Source: an uncultured Prevotellaceae bacterium (GTDB lineage: Bacteria > Bacteroidota > Bacteroidia > Bacteroidales > Bacteroidaceae). From it: a DNA stretch of 14,005 nucleotides. The DNA lies in assembly GCA_946539635.1 (NCBI GenBank), contig CAMNHS010000027.1, positions 1-14,005 of the forward strand. Direction: 5' to 3'. Shown in pieces: positions 7,126 to 14,005 of the stretch. The notes under the pieces are model-generated. The model was given only the letters and a program-made list of their open reading frames with translations, did not search any database and was not told the origin of the DNA. Numbering within the stretch: the stretch's first letter is position 1; every line of letters begins with the position of its first letter. The position numbers and the translations under genes are program-made.

Positions 7126-8929
7126 TGCATTATCTGACATAAGAGCAGTGATGAAGCGCGAGAGTCTCGATGCTGTCATCATTCCCTCATCTGACCCTCA
7201 CAACAGCGAATATGTCGCTCCTCATTGGCAGGGACGCAAATGGATTAGCGGCTTCACAGGAAGCGCTGGAACAGTTGTTGTGACAATGGATGATGCAGTT
7301 CTTTGGACGGATTCACGATATTTCCTGCAGGCAGAACAAGAACTGTCAGAGGAATGGCAGTTGATGAAGGAATATATGCCAGAAACACCCACCATTGCAG
7401 AATGGCTGAAAAGAAAGATGAGCTTGCTGCCAAATGGCGGTATTGTTTGTGTCGATGGAACGGTGATGCCATATGAGGAGATAACCCAACTGACGAGGGA
7501 GCTACGCACTATCGGCTGTACCATGAGGACAAACTATGACGCTTTGTCAACAATATGGGAAGACCGTCCTGCAAAACCTGCAAACGAGATTTTTCCTGTT
7601 GATGAGAGCATCATTGGTGAGACAATAGCAGAAAAGCTACAACGCCTGAGAATAGCAATGGGTTCTTGTGATGCCTATGTGATGACAGACCTGACAGAGA
7701 TAGCATGGACATTGAATCTGCGTGGTTCGGATGTGTTGATGACTCCTGTCTTTATAGCATACCTATATATCACCCATAGTGATGCAACAGTCTTTGTCAA
7801 TGGTTCTTGCACACCAAAGGCACAAGTTATGTTGGCAGAGGCTGGTGTAGCGATTGAGAAGTACGATGAATTCGTGAATTTCTTGAGGAAGAAGACTTCA
7901 AAAGGCACGTTGACACTATGCTCAAGTAAATCGACAAACTATACAATATACAACATTGTCAAGGAAAATGTCAGAGATGTCGATTCGCCTGCAGGCATGA
8001 TGAAAGCCATCAAGAACGCTGCAGAGATAGAGGGTTTCAGACGTTCGATGTTGAGAGATGGCGTTGCTATGGTACGCTTTTTGCATTGGCTGAAGCCTGC
8101 TGTAGAAGCTGGAGAACAAACAGAACAGACTGTTTCGGAGAAACTTGAGGAACTGCGCAAGGAGGAAGCGATAGATGTTTCTTCTGTTCCAGCACTTTCT
8201 GAAAAGAAATTTATGTCTCTTTCCTTTGGTACTATCTGTGGCTATAATGAAAATGGTGCGATAGTACACTATGCTGTCACCCCAGCAACAGCAAAGATAT
8301 TGAAGCCAGAGGGACTCCTGCTACTTGATAGTGGAGCGCAATATGCTGATGGTACAACAGATATCACGCGAACTATTGCCTTAGGTCCATTGACACCTGA
8401 GATGAAACGCATATATACTCTCGTTCTGAAGGCTCATATCGCGTTGGCAAGTATTTCTTTCCCTGAGGGCACTAATGGTACAAACCTTGATACTATACCT
8501 CATTCGGTATTATGGCGTGGAAAGGTAGATTATATGCATGGTTCAGGTCATGGAGTAGGAACTTGTCTTTCAGTTCATGAGGGCCCTCAGTCGATGAGAC
8601 AGAGATGGTGTCCTGCTCCCCTGCAGGAGGGTATGACGCTGACGATAGAGCCTGGTGTCTATATGGAAGGAAAGTTTGGCGTAAGGGTAGAGAATACAAT
8701 GCTTGTGAAGAGAGATATTTCTGTTACTGATGGCGAAAAGAAGTGGTTTGCCTTCGAACCTCTTACGTTATGTCCTATGGATACTGCGCCTATCGAGATG
8801 GATATGATGGAGCAATATGAGAAGGACTATCTTAATGATTATCATGCTCTTGTGAGAGAAAGACTCCTTCCTTTGCTAAGTGATCCAGACGATAAGGCTT
8901 GGCTGGTGGAAAATACTAAAAAAATATAA
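7118..8929 (+). CDS. pepP: Xaa-Pro aminopeptidase, M24B family, three-domain XPNPEP1-like
   Basis: This cytoplasmic metallopeptidase removes the N-terminal residue from peptides with proline in second place. Seen in 603 residues: two creatinase-type N-terminal domains (about 1-150 and 160-300) and a C-terminal pita-bread catalytic domain. The metal ligands are all present: D404 in LDSGAQY, D415 in TTDITRT, H478 in HGSGHGVG, E511 in TIEPGVY and E525 in VRVEN. The length and the DGTTDITRT form match the eukaryote-like long APP1 group rather than the shorter E. coli PepP. The ATG at 7118 follows an AGGAG supplied by the heptamer array, 12 nt after the rdgB stop. With the peptide transporter upstream it probably serves breakdown of imported peptides; that link is inferred from gene order. 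Confidence 0.94.
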   Translation: MNNALSDIRAVMKRESLDAVIIPSSDPHNSEYVAPHWQGRKWISGFTGSAGTVVVTMDDAVLWTDSRYFLQAEQELSEEWQLMKEYMPETPTIAEWLKRKMSLLPNGGIVCVDGTVMPYEEITQLTRELRTIGCTMRTNYDALSTIWEDRPAKPANEIFPVDESIIGETIAEKLQRLRIAMGSCDAYVMTDLTEIAWTLNLRGSDVLMTPVFIAYLYITHSDATVFVNGSCTPKAQVMLAEAGVAIEKYDEFVNFLRKKTSKGTLTLCSSKSTNYTIYNIVKENVRDVDSPAGMMKAIKNAAEIEGFRRSMLRDGVAMVRFLHWLKPAVEAGEQTEQTVSEKLEELRKEEAIDVSSVPALSEKKFMSLSFGTICGYNENGAIVHYAVTPATAKILKPEGLLLLDSGAQYADGTTDITRTIALGPLTPEMKRIYTLVLKAHIALASISFPEGTNGTNLDTIPHSVLWRGKVDYMHGSGHGVGTCLSVHEGPQSMRQRWCPAPLQEGMTLTIEPGVYMEGKFGVRVENTMLVKRDISVTDGEKKWFAFEPLTLCPMDTAPIEMDMMEQYEKDYLNDYHALVRERLLPLLSDPDDKAWLVENTKKI

Positions 8930-8957
8930 AAATAACATAATCACTTAAATCTGCAAT

Positions 8958-8987
8958 ATTGAATATCAAAAAAAAACATTACCTTTG
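8958..8987 (+). promoter_or_regulatory. Possible promoter inside the 5' end of folP
   Basis: ATTG (8958-8961), an 18-nt gap and TACCTTTG (8980-8987) resemble the Bacteroidota -33/-7 promoter (TTTG, about 19-20 nt, TAnnTTTG). The -33 TTG coincides with the TTG proposed as the folP start. Transcription from here would begin near 8993-8996, leaving only the ATG at 9001 for folP or serving cdaA alone. It may be chance, since the region also reads as conserved folP coding sequence. Confidence 0.3.
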
Positions 8988-9699
8988 TGGCGAAGTCGCT
9001 ATGATGGGCATCCTCAATGTCACGCCTGACTCCTTCTATGCAGCCTCTCGAAAGCAGACAGATGAAGAAATTCTTTTGCGTGCCAGCGAGATCCTCTCTC
9101 TTGGAGGTGATGGGGCACTAATAGATGTTGGTGGTTGTTCTACCCGCCCTGGCAGCGCTCCGGTAAGTGAAGAGGAAGAGGTGCGCCGAGTGTGTCATGC
9201 GTTGGATATATTGCAGATGGAGTTTCCCAATGTGTTGCTAAGTGTTGACACCTTCCGCCCCGAGGTCGCTCGGAAAGTAGTTGAGGACTATGGCGTCAGC
9301 GTCATCAATGACATCTCTGGTAATGTAGCATGCGCAATGCCGAACGCCAGTTATGTGCTTACCTCCAGCGAGGGGGATATAGATGCTATCATAACAGATT
9401 TCAAGAGGAAAATAGAGGAGATTCACTCTTTGCAGTCATCCATAGAGGTGATACTGGATCCAGGCTTCGGCTTTGGTAAAACACGGCAGCAGGAGTATGA
9501 TATACTACTTAACTTGCACAAGATAAAGCAGGCATTTCCTGATAATCTGCTACTTGTTGGTGTCAGTAGAAAACGTATGATATACGAGATACTCGGTACT
9601 ACACCAGATAGTGATGCAACACTTGCAGGAACAAGGTTGATTCACCATATTGCGATGCTTCAGGGAGCCGATATAATTAGAACTCACGACTTACTATAG
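8959..9699 (+). CDS. folP: Dihydropteroate synthase
   Basis: This enzyme joins p-aminobenzoate to hydroxymethyl-dihydropterin diphosphate in folate synthesis and is the target of sulfonamides. Seen in 246 residues: MGILNVTPDSFY at the first barrel strand, DVGGCSTRPGS (pterin loop), SVDTF, VINDISG, DPGFGFGKT (Asp at residue 167), GVSRKRM and the closing RTHD. The start is uncertain. An in-frame stop lies at 8938-8940, and between it and the first motif there is no ATG; TTG at 8959 gives the usual N-terminal hairpin (NIKKKHYLCGEV), while ATG at 9001 would remove it. I prefer TTG because the hairpin looks like that of other Bacteroidota enzymes. The stop codon abuts the cdaA ATG with no gap. Confidence 0.92.
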   Translation: MNIKKKHYLCGEVAMMGILNVTPDSFYAASRKQTDEEILLRASEILSLGGDGALIDVGGCSTRPGSAPVSEEEEVRRVCHALDILQMEFPNVLLSVDTFRPEVARKVVEDYGVSVINDISGNVACAMPNASYVLTSSEGDIDAIITDFKRKIEEIHSLQSSIEVILDPGFGFGKTRQQEYDILLNLHKIKQAFPDNLLLVGVSRKRMIYEILGTTPDSDATLAGTRLIHHIAMLQGADIIRTHDLL

Positions 9700-10464
9700 A
9701 TGTTTTTCACTTTTGGCATAAGGGATGCAATTGACATATTGCTCGTAGCAATGGTTCTATACTACGTCTATCGCTTCATGCGAGAGACAAGAACCCTTAA
9801 TATGTTCGTCGGCACCCTCACATTCATTGTGATATGGCTCTTTGTTAGCCGTGTGCTGGAGATGAAGATGATGGGCGCTTTGTTCGATAAATTCGTTGCT
9901 GTAGGTGCTTTGGCGGTACTTATTATCTTCCAGAAGGAAATCCGTAAGTTTCTTTTCCGTATGAGCGAACATCGTAACAGAGGTTCCTTCATTGGATGGC
10001 TGGTAAGAAAGAGTAGTGAGAGTGATGAGGTGAGTCATGCTAACACAATGCCTATTGTTATGGCCTGTATCAATATGGCGCGCAATAAGTGTGGAGCATT
10101 GATAGTGCTGGAGCGTACTAATCCCCTCAACGATATTGTTGAGACAGGCGATAAGATAGATGCTGCTGTCAATCAGCGACTCATTGAGAATATCTTCTTC
10201 AAGAATTCTCCTCTTCATGATGGTGCTATGATAATCAGTGATAATCGCATCAAAGCAGCAGGATGTATCCTTCCAGTAAGTCATAATTTGGATATTCCTC
10301 GCGAATTGGGCCTTCGCCATCGTTCTGCTATGGGTATCTCGCAGCAGTCGGATGCTATAGCAATAGTGGTATCGGAAGAAACGGGCCGCATTAGTGCTGC
10401 GATAAATGGAAACTTCCGCTTGCGCCTGTCAGCAGAAGAATTAGAAAAGATAATCAATTCATAA
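9700..10464 (+). CDS. cdaA: Diadenylate cyclase (c-di-AMP synthase), CdaA type
   Basis: This membrane-bound enzyme makes the second messenger cyclic di-AMP from two ATP; c-di-AMP typically governs potassium/osmolyte balance and wall homeostasis. Seen in 254 residues: three N-terminal hydrophobic segments (about 8-25, 32-50, 58-78), then the DisA_N catalytic domain with the DGA motif in LHDGAM (H173-D174-G175-A176) and RHR (206-208) in LRHRSAMG. Both motifs are intact, so it should be active. The ATG follows the folP stop directly, which points to translational coupling. In Firmicutes cdaA sits with cdaR and glmM; here there is no cdaR, folP is upstream and pta follows after 21 nt. Confidence 0.94.
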   Translation: MFFTFGIRDAIDILLVAMVLYYVYRFMRETRTLNMFVGTLTFIVIWLFVSRVLEMKMMGALFDKFVAVGALAVLIIFQKEIRKFLFRMSEHRNRGSFIGWLVRKSSESDEVSHANTMPIVMACINMARNKCGALIVLERTNPLNDIVETGDKIDAAVNQRLIENIFFKNSPLHDGAMIISDNRIKAAGCILPVSHNLDIPRELGLRHRSAMGISQQSDAIAIVVSEETGRISAAINGNFRLRLSAEELEKIINS

Positions 10465-10485
10465 ATAATCAATACAATAATCATT

Positions 10486-11496
10486 ATGAGTCTAATCGAA
10501 AAAATCATTGCTCGCGCTAAGGCAAACAAACAGCGCATTGTACTTCCTGAGGCAGAAGAGGAACGCACTCTTTGTGCTGCTGACCAGGTATTGGCACAGG
10601 ATATTGCCGATCTTATCCTGATTGGTAATCCTGCAAAGGTGCATGCTCTCGCAGAGAAGCATGGCTTAAAGAATATTGGTAAGGCAACCCTTATAGACCC
10701 TGAGAACTATGAGCGTTCAGAGGAATTGGCACAGCTTCTTTTCCAGTTGCGTCAGAAGAAGGGCTTGACATTAGAACAGGCACACGAGTTGGTGAAGAAT
10801 CCTCTCTATCTCGGATGTATGATTATCAAGACAGAAGGTGCTGATGGCCAGATTTCTGGTGCTCTCTCTACTACTGGTGACACACTTCGTCCTGCATTGC
10901 AGATTATCAAGACTGCTCCTGGCATCACTTGTGTTTCTGGTGCTATGCTTATGATTACAGACAAACCAGAATATGGTGAGGATGGTGTTCTCGTCTTTGC
11001 TGATGTTGCTGTAACCCCAATGCCTGATGCACAACAGTTGGGACAGATTGCCGTTTGTGCTGCTCAGACAGCTAAGAGTGTTGCCGGATTTGCAGAGCCT
11101 CGTGTCGCAATGTGTTCTTTCTCTACAAAGGGAAGTGCCAGCCATGAGGTTGTTGATAAGGTCATAGAGGCTACTGCCGTAGCAAAACAACTCGACCCAA
11201 CACTCAAGATTGATGGTGAGCTGCAGGCTGATGCAGCGCTCGTACCAAGTGTTGGCTCTAAGAAGGCTCCTGGTTCAGAGATTGCTGGTAAGGCAAACGT
11301 GTTGGTATTCCCTAACCTCGAGGTTGGTAATATCGGTTACAAACTCGTACAGCGTCTTGCTGGTGCTCAGGCTCTCGGACCAATCCTTCAGGGTATAGCT
11401 CGTCCTGTTAACGACCTTTCTCGCGGCTGTTCAGTAGAGGATATCGTAAACCTCGTTGCTATCACTGCATGCCAGGCTATGGATGCAAAGAAGTGA
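10486..11496 (+). CDS. pta: Phosphate acetyltransferase (short form)
   Basis: This enzyme converts acetyl-CoA and phosphate to acetyl phosphate and CoA, the first step of acetate fermentation. Seen in 336 residues: the PTA_PTB domain throughout, with RIVLPEAEEERT near the start, GADGQISGALSTTGDTLRP in the middle, and the C-terminal RLAGAQALGPILQG and PVNDLSRGCSVEDIV. It lacks the long N-terminal DRTGG extension of the E. coli enzyme. Codons are strongly biased to GCT, GGT and CGT, as expected of a highly expressed fermentation gene. It lies 21 nt after cdaA and 33 nt before ackA, the classic partner. No TAnnTTTG box was found in the gap before it, so the promoter may be inside cdaA or further upstream. 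Confidence 0.97.
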   Translation: MSLIEKIIARAKANKQRIVLPEAEEERTLCAADQVLAQDIADLILIGNPAKVHALAEKHGLKNIGKATLIDPENYERSEELAQLLFQLRQKKGLTLEQAHELVKNPLYLGCMIIKTEGADGQISGALSTTGDTLRPALQIIKTAPGITCVSGAMLMITDKPEYGEDGVLVFADVAVTPMPDAQQLGQIAVCAAQTAKSVAGFAEPRVAMCSFSTKGSASHEVVDKVIEATAVAKQLDPTLKIDGELQADAALVPSVGSKKAPGSEIAGKANVLVFPNLEVGNIGYKLVQRLAGAQALGPILQGIARPVNDLSRGCSVEDIVNLVAITACQAMDAKK

Positions 11497-11501
11497 ATCT
11501 T

Positions 11502-11529
11502 AAAGTTTAGAGTTTAAAGTATAAAAATT
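11502..11529 (+). repeat. Heptamer tandem array 4 (AAAGTTT/AGAGTTT) ending at the ackA ATG
   Basis: Four 7-nt units of RRARTKW type run without a break: AAAGTTT, AGAGTTT, AAAGTAT and the decayed AAAAATT. The last base sits immediately before the ackA ATG (11530). The array fills almost all of the 33-nt gap after the pta stop codon. The A/G alternation at the second unit position resembles that in arrays 1 and 3. Confidence 0.75.
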
Positions 11530-12723
11530 ATGAAGATACTTGTTTTAAATTGTGGTTCATCATCTATTAAGTACGCTTTGTACAACATGGATGACAAGAG
11601 TGTTATGACCAGCGGCGGTGCTGAGAGAGTAGGTCTTGACGGCGCTTTCGTAAAGGTGAAGCTCCCTAATGGTGAAAAGAAGCAGATTATGCACGATATC
11701 CCTGAGCATACTGAAGGTGTGAAGTTTATCTTCTCACTTCTTACCGACCCAGAGATTGGCGTTATTAAGTCTCTTGACGAAATCAATGCTGTAGGCCATC
11801 GTATGGTGCATGGTGGTGAGAAGTTTACTGAGTCTGTTGTCATCACCCCAGAGGTGATAAAGGCTTTTGAGGCTGTTTCTGACCTTGCTCCTCTTCACAA
11901 CCCTGCAAATATGAAGGGTGTAAATGCTGTGTCAGAACTGATGCCAGGTCTTCCACAGGTAGGCGTATTCGATACCGCTTTCCATCAGACAATGCCAGCA
12001 AAGGCATATATGTATGCTGTTCCTTATGAGTTGTATGAGAAGTATGGTGTTCGCCGTTATGGTTTCCACGGAACCTCTCATCGCTATGTTTCAAAGCGTG
12101 CTTGTGAGTTCCTGGGTATTCCTCAGCAGGGTTGCAAGATGATTACTGCTCACATTGGTAATGGTGGTTCTCTTGCTGCTGTTGTTGACGGCAAGTGTGT
12201 TGATACCACTATGGGTCTTACTCCTCTTGAGGGCGTTATGATGGGTACTCGCTCTGGCGATATCGATGGTGGTGCTGTTACCTTCATCCAGAAGAAACTC
12301 AACCTTGATGCTGATGGTATTAGCAACCTGCTGAACAAGAAGTCAGGCGTTCAGGGCCTTTGTGGCTATTCTGATATGCGTGATGTAGAGGCTGCTGCTA
12401 AGAGTGGTGACAAGAAGGCAGAGGTGGCTCAAGCATCTTATTTCTATCGCATCAAGAAGTATATTGGTGCCTATGCTGCTGCTATGGGTGGCTGCGATGT
12501 ACTGGTATTTACTGCTGGTGTCGGTGAAAACCAGACAGGTATGCGTGAGGCTGCCTGCGAGGGCCTCGAGTTTATGGGCATAAAGATTGACAAAGCTGTC
12601 AATGCTACTGTTCGTGGTAAGGAGGCTGTCATCTCTACTCCTGACTCAAAGGTGAAGGTTGTTGTGATACCTACTGATGAGGAGTTGATGATTGCTACAG
12701 ATACTATGGCTCTTGTGAAATAA
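11530..12723 (+). CDS. ackA: Acetate kinase
   Basis: This cytoplasmic enzyme converts acetyl phosphate and ADP to acetate and ATP by substrate-level phosphorylation, completing the pathway begun by Pta. Seen in 397 residues: the N-terminal signature ILVLNCGSSSIKYAL, the second signature RRYGFHGTSHRYV, the nucleotide-binding HIGNGGSL, and the FTAGVGEN phosphate-binding loop. The length is normal for the ASKHA-fold family. Codon choice shows the same strong GCT/GGT preference as pta, which suggests high expression. The start codon directly follows heptamer array 4. A strong terminator lies 26 nt after the stop, so ackA ends the transcription unit. Confidence 0.98.
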   Translation: MKILVLNCGSSSIKYALYNMDDKSVMTSGGAERVGLDGAFVKVKLPNGEKKQIMHDIPEHTEGVKFIFSLLTDPEIGVIKSLDEINAVGHRMVHGGEKFTESVVITPEVIKAFEAVSDLAPLHNPANMKGVNAVSELMPGLPQVGVFDTAFHQTMPAKAYMYAVPYELYEKYGVRRYGFHGTSHRYVSKRACEFLGIPQQGCKMITAHIGNGGSLAAVVDGKCVDTTMGLTPLEGVMMGTRSGDIDGGAVTFIQKKLNLDADGISNLLNKKSGVQGLCGYSDMRDVEAAAKSGDKKAEVAQASYFYRIKKYIGAYAAAMGGCDVLVFTAGVGENQTGMREAACEGLEFMGIKIDKAVNATVRGKEAVISTPDSKVKVVVIPTDEELMIATDTMALVK

Positions 12724-12748
12724 AGGTCATACATATATAAATAAAGGA

Positions 12749-12779
12749 GAGGAGGCTGCGAGTGCCTCCTCTTTTTTTT
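12749..12779 (+). terminator. Rho-independent terminator after ackA
   Basis: There is an 8-bp GC-rich perfect stem, GAGGAGGC (12749-12756) with GCCTCCTC (12764-12771), a 7-nt loop TGCGAGT, and a run of eight T (12772-12779). An A-T pair at 12748/12772 can extend the stem. It ends the pta-ackA unit. On the - strand the same hairpin is followed by a moderately T-rich stretch, so it may also stop transcription from the convergent araC gene. Confidence 0.92.
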
Positions 12780-12793
12780 GTCGCAGTTGCGAC
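12780..12793 (+). other. Short GC-rich dyad beside the terminator
   Basis: GTCGC-AGTT-GCGAC forms a 5-bp stem directly after the terminator T-run. Its TCGCA is complementary to TGCGA in the terminator loop (12757-12761). No T-run follows it on either strand, so it is not itself a terminator. Its role is unknown. Confidence 0.4.
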
Positions 12794-12820
12794 GCTAAAA
12801 GATAGTTATTAGTAGTTTAT

Positions 12821-13735
12821 CTATTTGTTAATCTTATTTTGTCTGCGATATTGAGTCGCAGTAACTCCTTTTATCTTCTTAAAGGTACGCGAGAAGTATT
12901 GTCCTTCTCCAAATCCCATTCGCATAGCAATTTCTATAATACTCTCATTGGTGTTCTTGAGCAACAGGCAAGCACGATTTATCTTCATCTTCTGGAAGTA
13001 TTCCTTTGGTGGCATTCCCATCTCTTTTGTGAAGGTATGAGTAAAGTGGCTCCTGCTATATCCACATTTTGTTGCCAAATCATTCATGGATAGAGTTGAC
13101 TCGATGTGTTCTGACATATATGAGATAGCCACATGCACGAAATTGTCAGCAGGTTTGCGCCTTTTTGTTGTTGCCAACAAATACAAATTCGTAAACGTCA
13201 GGGTTGCCAGCAGGTGGTGGAAGCAAAGACTTGCGTAGGTCATGCGTTCAATGTCGCGTCCATCGCCAAGCATGAAGTATATCTCTTCAAATAACTCTAT
13301 ACGATAGATGGCATGCGAGTCAACAATAGAAGCGGCTTTTTGTGGTTTGTTGAGGTCTTTGCACATCAGTTGTGCCTTTGTGCCATCAAAGTATATCCAA
13401 TATATCGTCCAAGGATCTTTGTCGTCAGCTCCATAAGAGTATTCCTCTCCACTTTGTATCAGTATATACTGGTTAGCCTCAATCTGACTTTTTTGCTTGT
13501 CTCCAACTTTTATCCATCCTTTGCCTTCTTTGCAAAAGATGAGGACACAACTGCTGATGCTTTCTCTGCTGTTGTTATGATGATACTGCGCCTGGGGAAA
13601 GTATCCTATAGCAGTGATATAAAGGTCTGAGATTCTGGGGTCAGCAGTCGCTGCCTTAATCACTTCGGATGGTACGATTGTAAATCGTTCGCCTGCAAAT
13701 CCAGATTTTTTCTTAAGTTTAGGTTTTGTTGCCAT
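12821..13735 (-). CDS. AraC-family transcriptional regulator (cupin N-terminal domain, double HTH C-terminal domain)
   Basis: This is a 304-residue DNA-binding protein. Seen: a basic N-terminus (KPKLKKK), then an AraC_binding/cupin-like sensor domain (about 30-180, including YFPQAQYHH, EGKGWIKVGD and YWIYFDG), and a C-terminal AraC HTH domain (about 200-304) with the first helix-turn-helix at NDLATKCGYSRSHFTHTF and the second at IIEIAMRMGFGEGQYFSRTFKK. The last motif is the family's conserved signature. Relatives in Prevotella and Bacteroides often control a neighbouring sugar-use operon; the probable target would be the divergent gene beyond the right edge, since the gene on the other side (ackA) converges and is separated by a terminator. 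The ligand cannot be told from sequence. The ATG at 13735 is the first in frame after a plausible promoter. Confidence 0.93.
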   Translation of the reverse strand: MATKPKLKKKSGFAGERFTIVPSEVIKAATADPRISDLYITAIGYFPQAQYHHNNSRESISSCVLIFCKEGKGWIKVGDKQKSQIEANQYILIQSGEEYSYGADDKDPWTIYWIYFDGTKAQLMCKDLNKPQKAASIVDSHAIYRIELFEEIYFMLGDGRDIERMTYASLCFHHLLATLTFTNLYLLATTKRRKPADNFVHVAISYMSEHIESTLSMNDLATKCGYSRSHFTHTFTKEMGMPPKEYFQKMKINRACLLLKNTNESIIEIAMRMGFGEGQYFSRTFKKIKGVTATQYRRQNKINK

Positions 13736-14005
13736 ATTGTAGGTTATTCTTATGTTGCAAAATTATGTAAATTTTCTCAAATAATAATTTTTTTTGTGCA
13801 GGAAAAATGCACTTTCACACATATGTCCACAAATTTAAACCATTAATGGTATCTCTTTGCCTTGAAATTTGTCAAAAAGTGCGTTTTTATGACACAAAAT
13901 ACATAAAAATAGGAGAGAATATTATTTTTTGCTTGGGGAAGATTTTTCTTTTCTCCCTGATGTTTTTTATTTACCTTTAAGGGTATTTTGTGTTCAAGGG
14001 CCTTG
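13736..14005. promoter_or_regulatory. AT-rich intergenic control region with three dyads
   Basis: These 270 bases carry no ORF I can support. They hold several dyads: GTGCA (13796-13800) against TGCAC (13808-13812), a perfect 12-bp palindrome ACCATTAATGGT (13839-13850), and an imperfect 23-bp palindrome at 13871-13893 with GTCA/TGAC ends and an A-run facing a T-run. The first and third also share an inverted motif, AAAGTGCRTTTTT, on opposite strands at 13802-13814 and 13876-13888. The position upstream of an AraC-type regulator suggests operators for it and for a divergent gene off the edge. No full TAnnTTTG box was seen on the + strand; TACCTTTA at 13972-13979 is a near match. Confidence 0.5.
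13758..13765 (-). promoter_or_regulatory. Predicted araC-gene promoter -7 box (TAATTTTG on the - strand)
   Basis: The reverse complement reads TAATTTTG, a full match to TAnnTTTG, 23 nt upstream of the regulator's ATG. This would give a leader of roughly 10-15 nt. No convincing -33 TTTG was found at the standard distance. Confidence 0.45.

Noticed and set aside
9757..10320. 187-codon open frame on the - strand within cdaA
   Set aside because: It is fully opposite cdaA with intact catalytic motifs and shows no family features; a shadow frame.
11210..11398. 62-codon + strand frame inside pta
   Set aside because: It is an out-of-frame shadow within a strongly conserved gene.
12780..12793. Second terminator after ackA
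   Set aside because: The short dyad has no T-run after it on either strand.
13313..13630. 105-codon hydrophobic frame on the + strand inside the regulator gene
   Set aside because: It is antisense to a conserved AraC sensor domain; the hydrophobicity is what the reverse strand of such codons gives.

Overview
The window looks like chromosome of a member of the Bacteroidales, most likely Prevotellaceae. The evidence is the N-succinylornithine-type carbamoyltransferase, Bacteroidota-style promoter -7 boxes (TAnnTTTG), few Shine-Dalgarno sequences, the abutting folP-cdaA pair, a cupin/AraC regulator of the kind that controls glycan genes, and a family-43 glycosidase with a dockerin-like tail. 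I see no insertion sequence, phage gene, CRISPR array, tRNA or rRNA. All calls come from reading motifs; no database search was run.

Layout. (1) 1-3647: the 3' end of a GH43 glycosidase that begins off the left edge, then an alpha-glucan phosphorylase (glgP). (2) 3648-3864: a non-coding gap with a strong hairpin terminator, two TAACTTTG boxes and a short heptamer repeat array. (3) 3865-12723: eight genes on the + strand with gaps of 0-33 nt and no terminator seen between them: argF' (arginine synthesis), a POT peptide transporter, rdgB (nucleotide-pool cleaning), a three-domain Xaa-Pro aminopeptidase, folP (folate), cdaA (c-di-AMP synthesis), pta and ackA (acetate/ATP formation). A clear terminator follows ackA. 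(4) 12821-13735: a convergent AraC-family regulator on the - strand. (5) 13736-14005: an AT-rich intergenic region with several dyads, probably control DNA for araC and for a gene beyond the right edge.

How the genes fit together. The peptide transporter and Xaa-Pro aminopeptidase suit uptake and breakdown of proline-containing peptides. Pta and AckA form the standard acetyl-CoA to acetate plus ATP branch. FolP, RdgB and CdaA are housekeeping functions. The left-edge genes concern plant polysaccharide and glycogen/maltodextrin breakdown.

The most unusual signal is a set of four heptamer tandem arrays, in the gaps before argF', rdgB, pepP and ackA. All four reduce to one consensus (RRARTKW) although they differ in sequence. 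Three run directly into the start codon of the next gene, and one supplies the stop codon of the gene before it. A second point is ArgF' residue 90, the position known to set succinyl- versus acetyl-ornithine specificity: it is Ser rather than the Pro I recall from Bacteroides fragilis.
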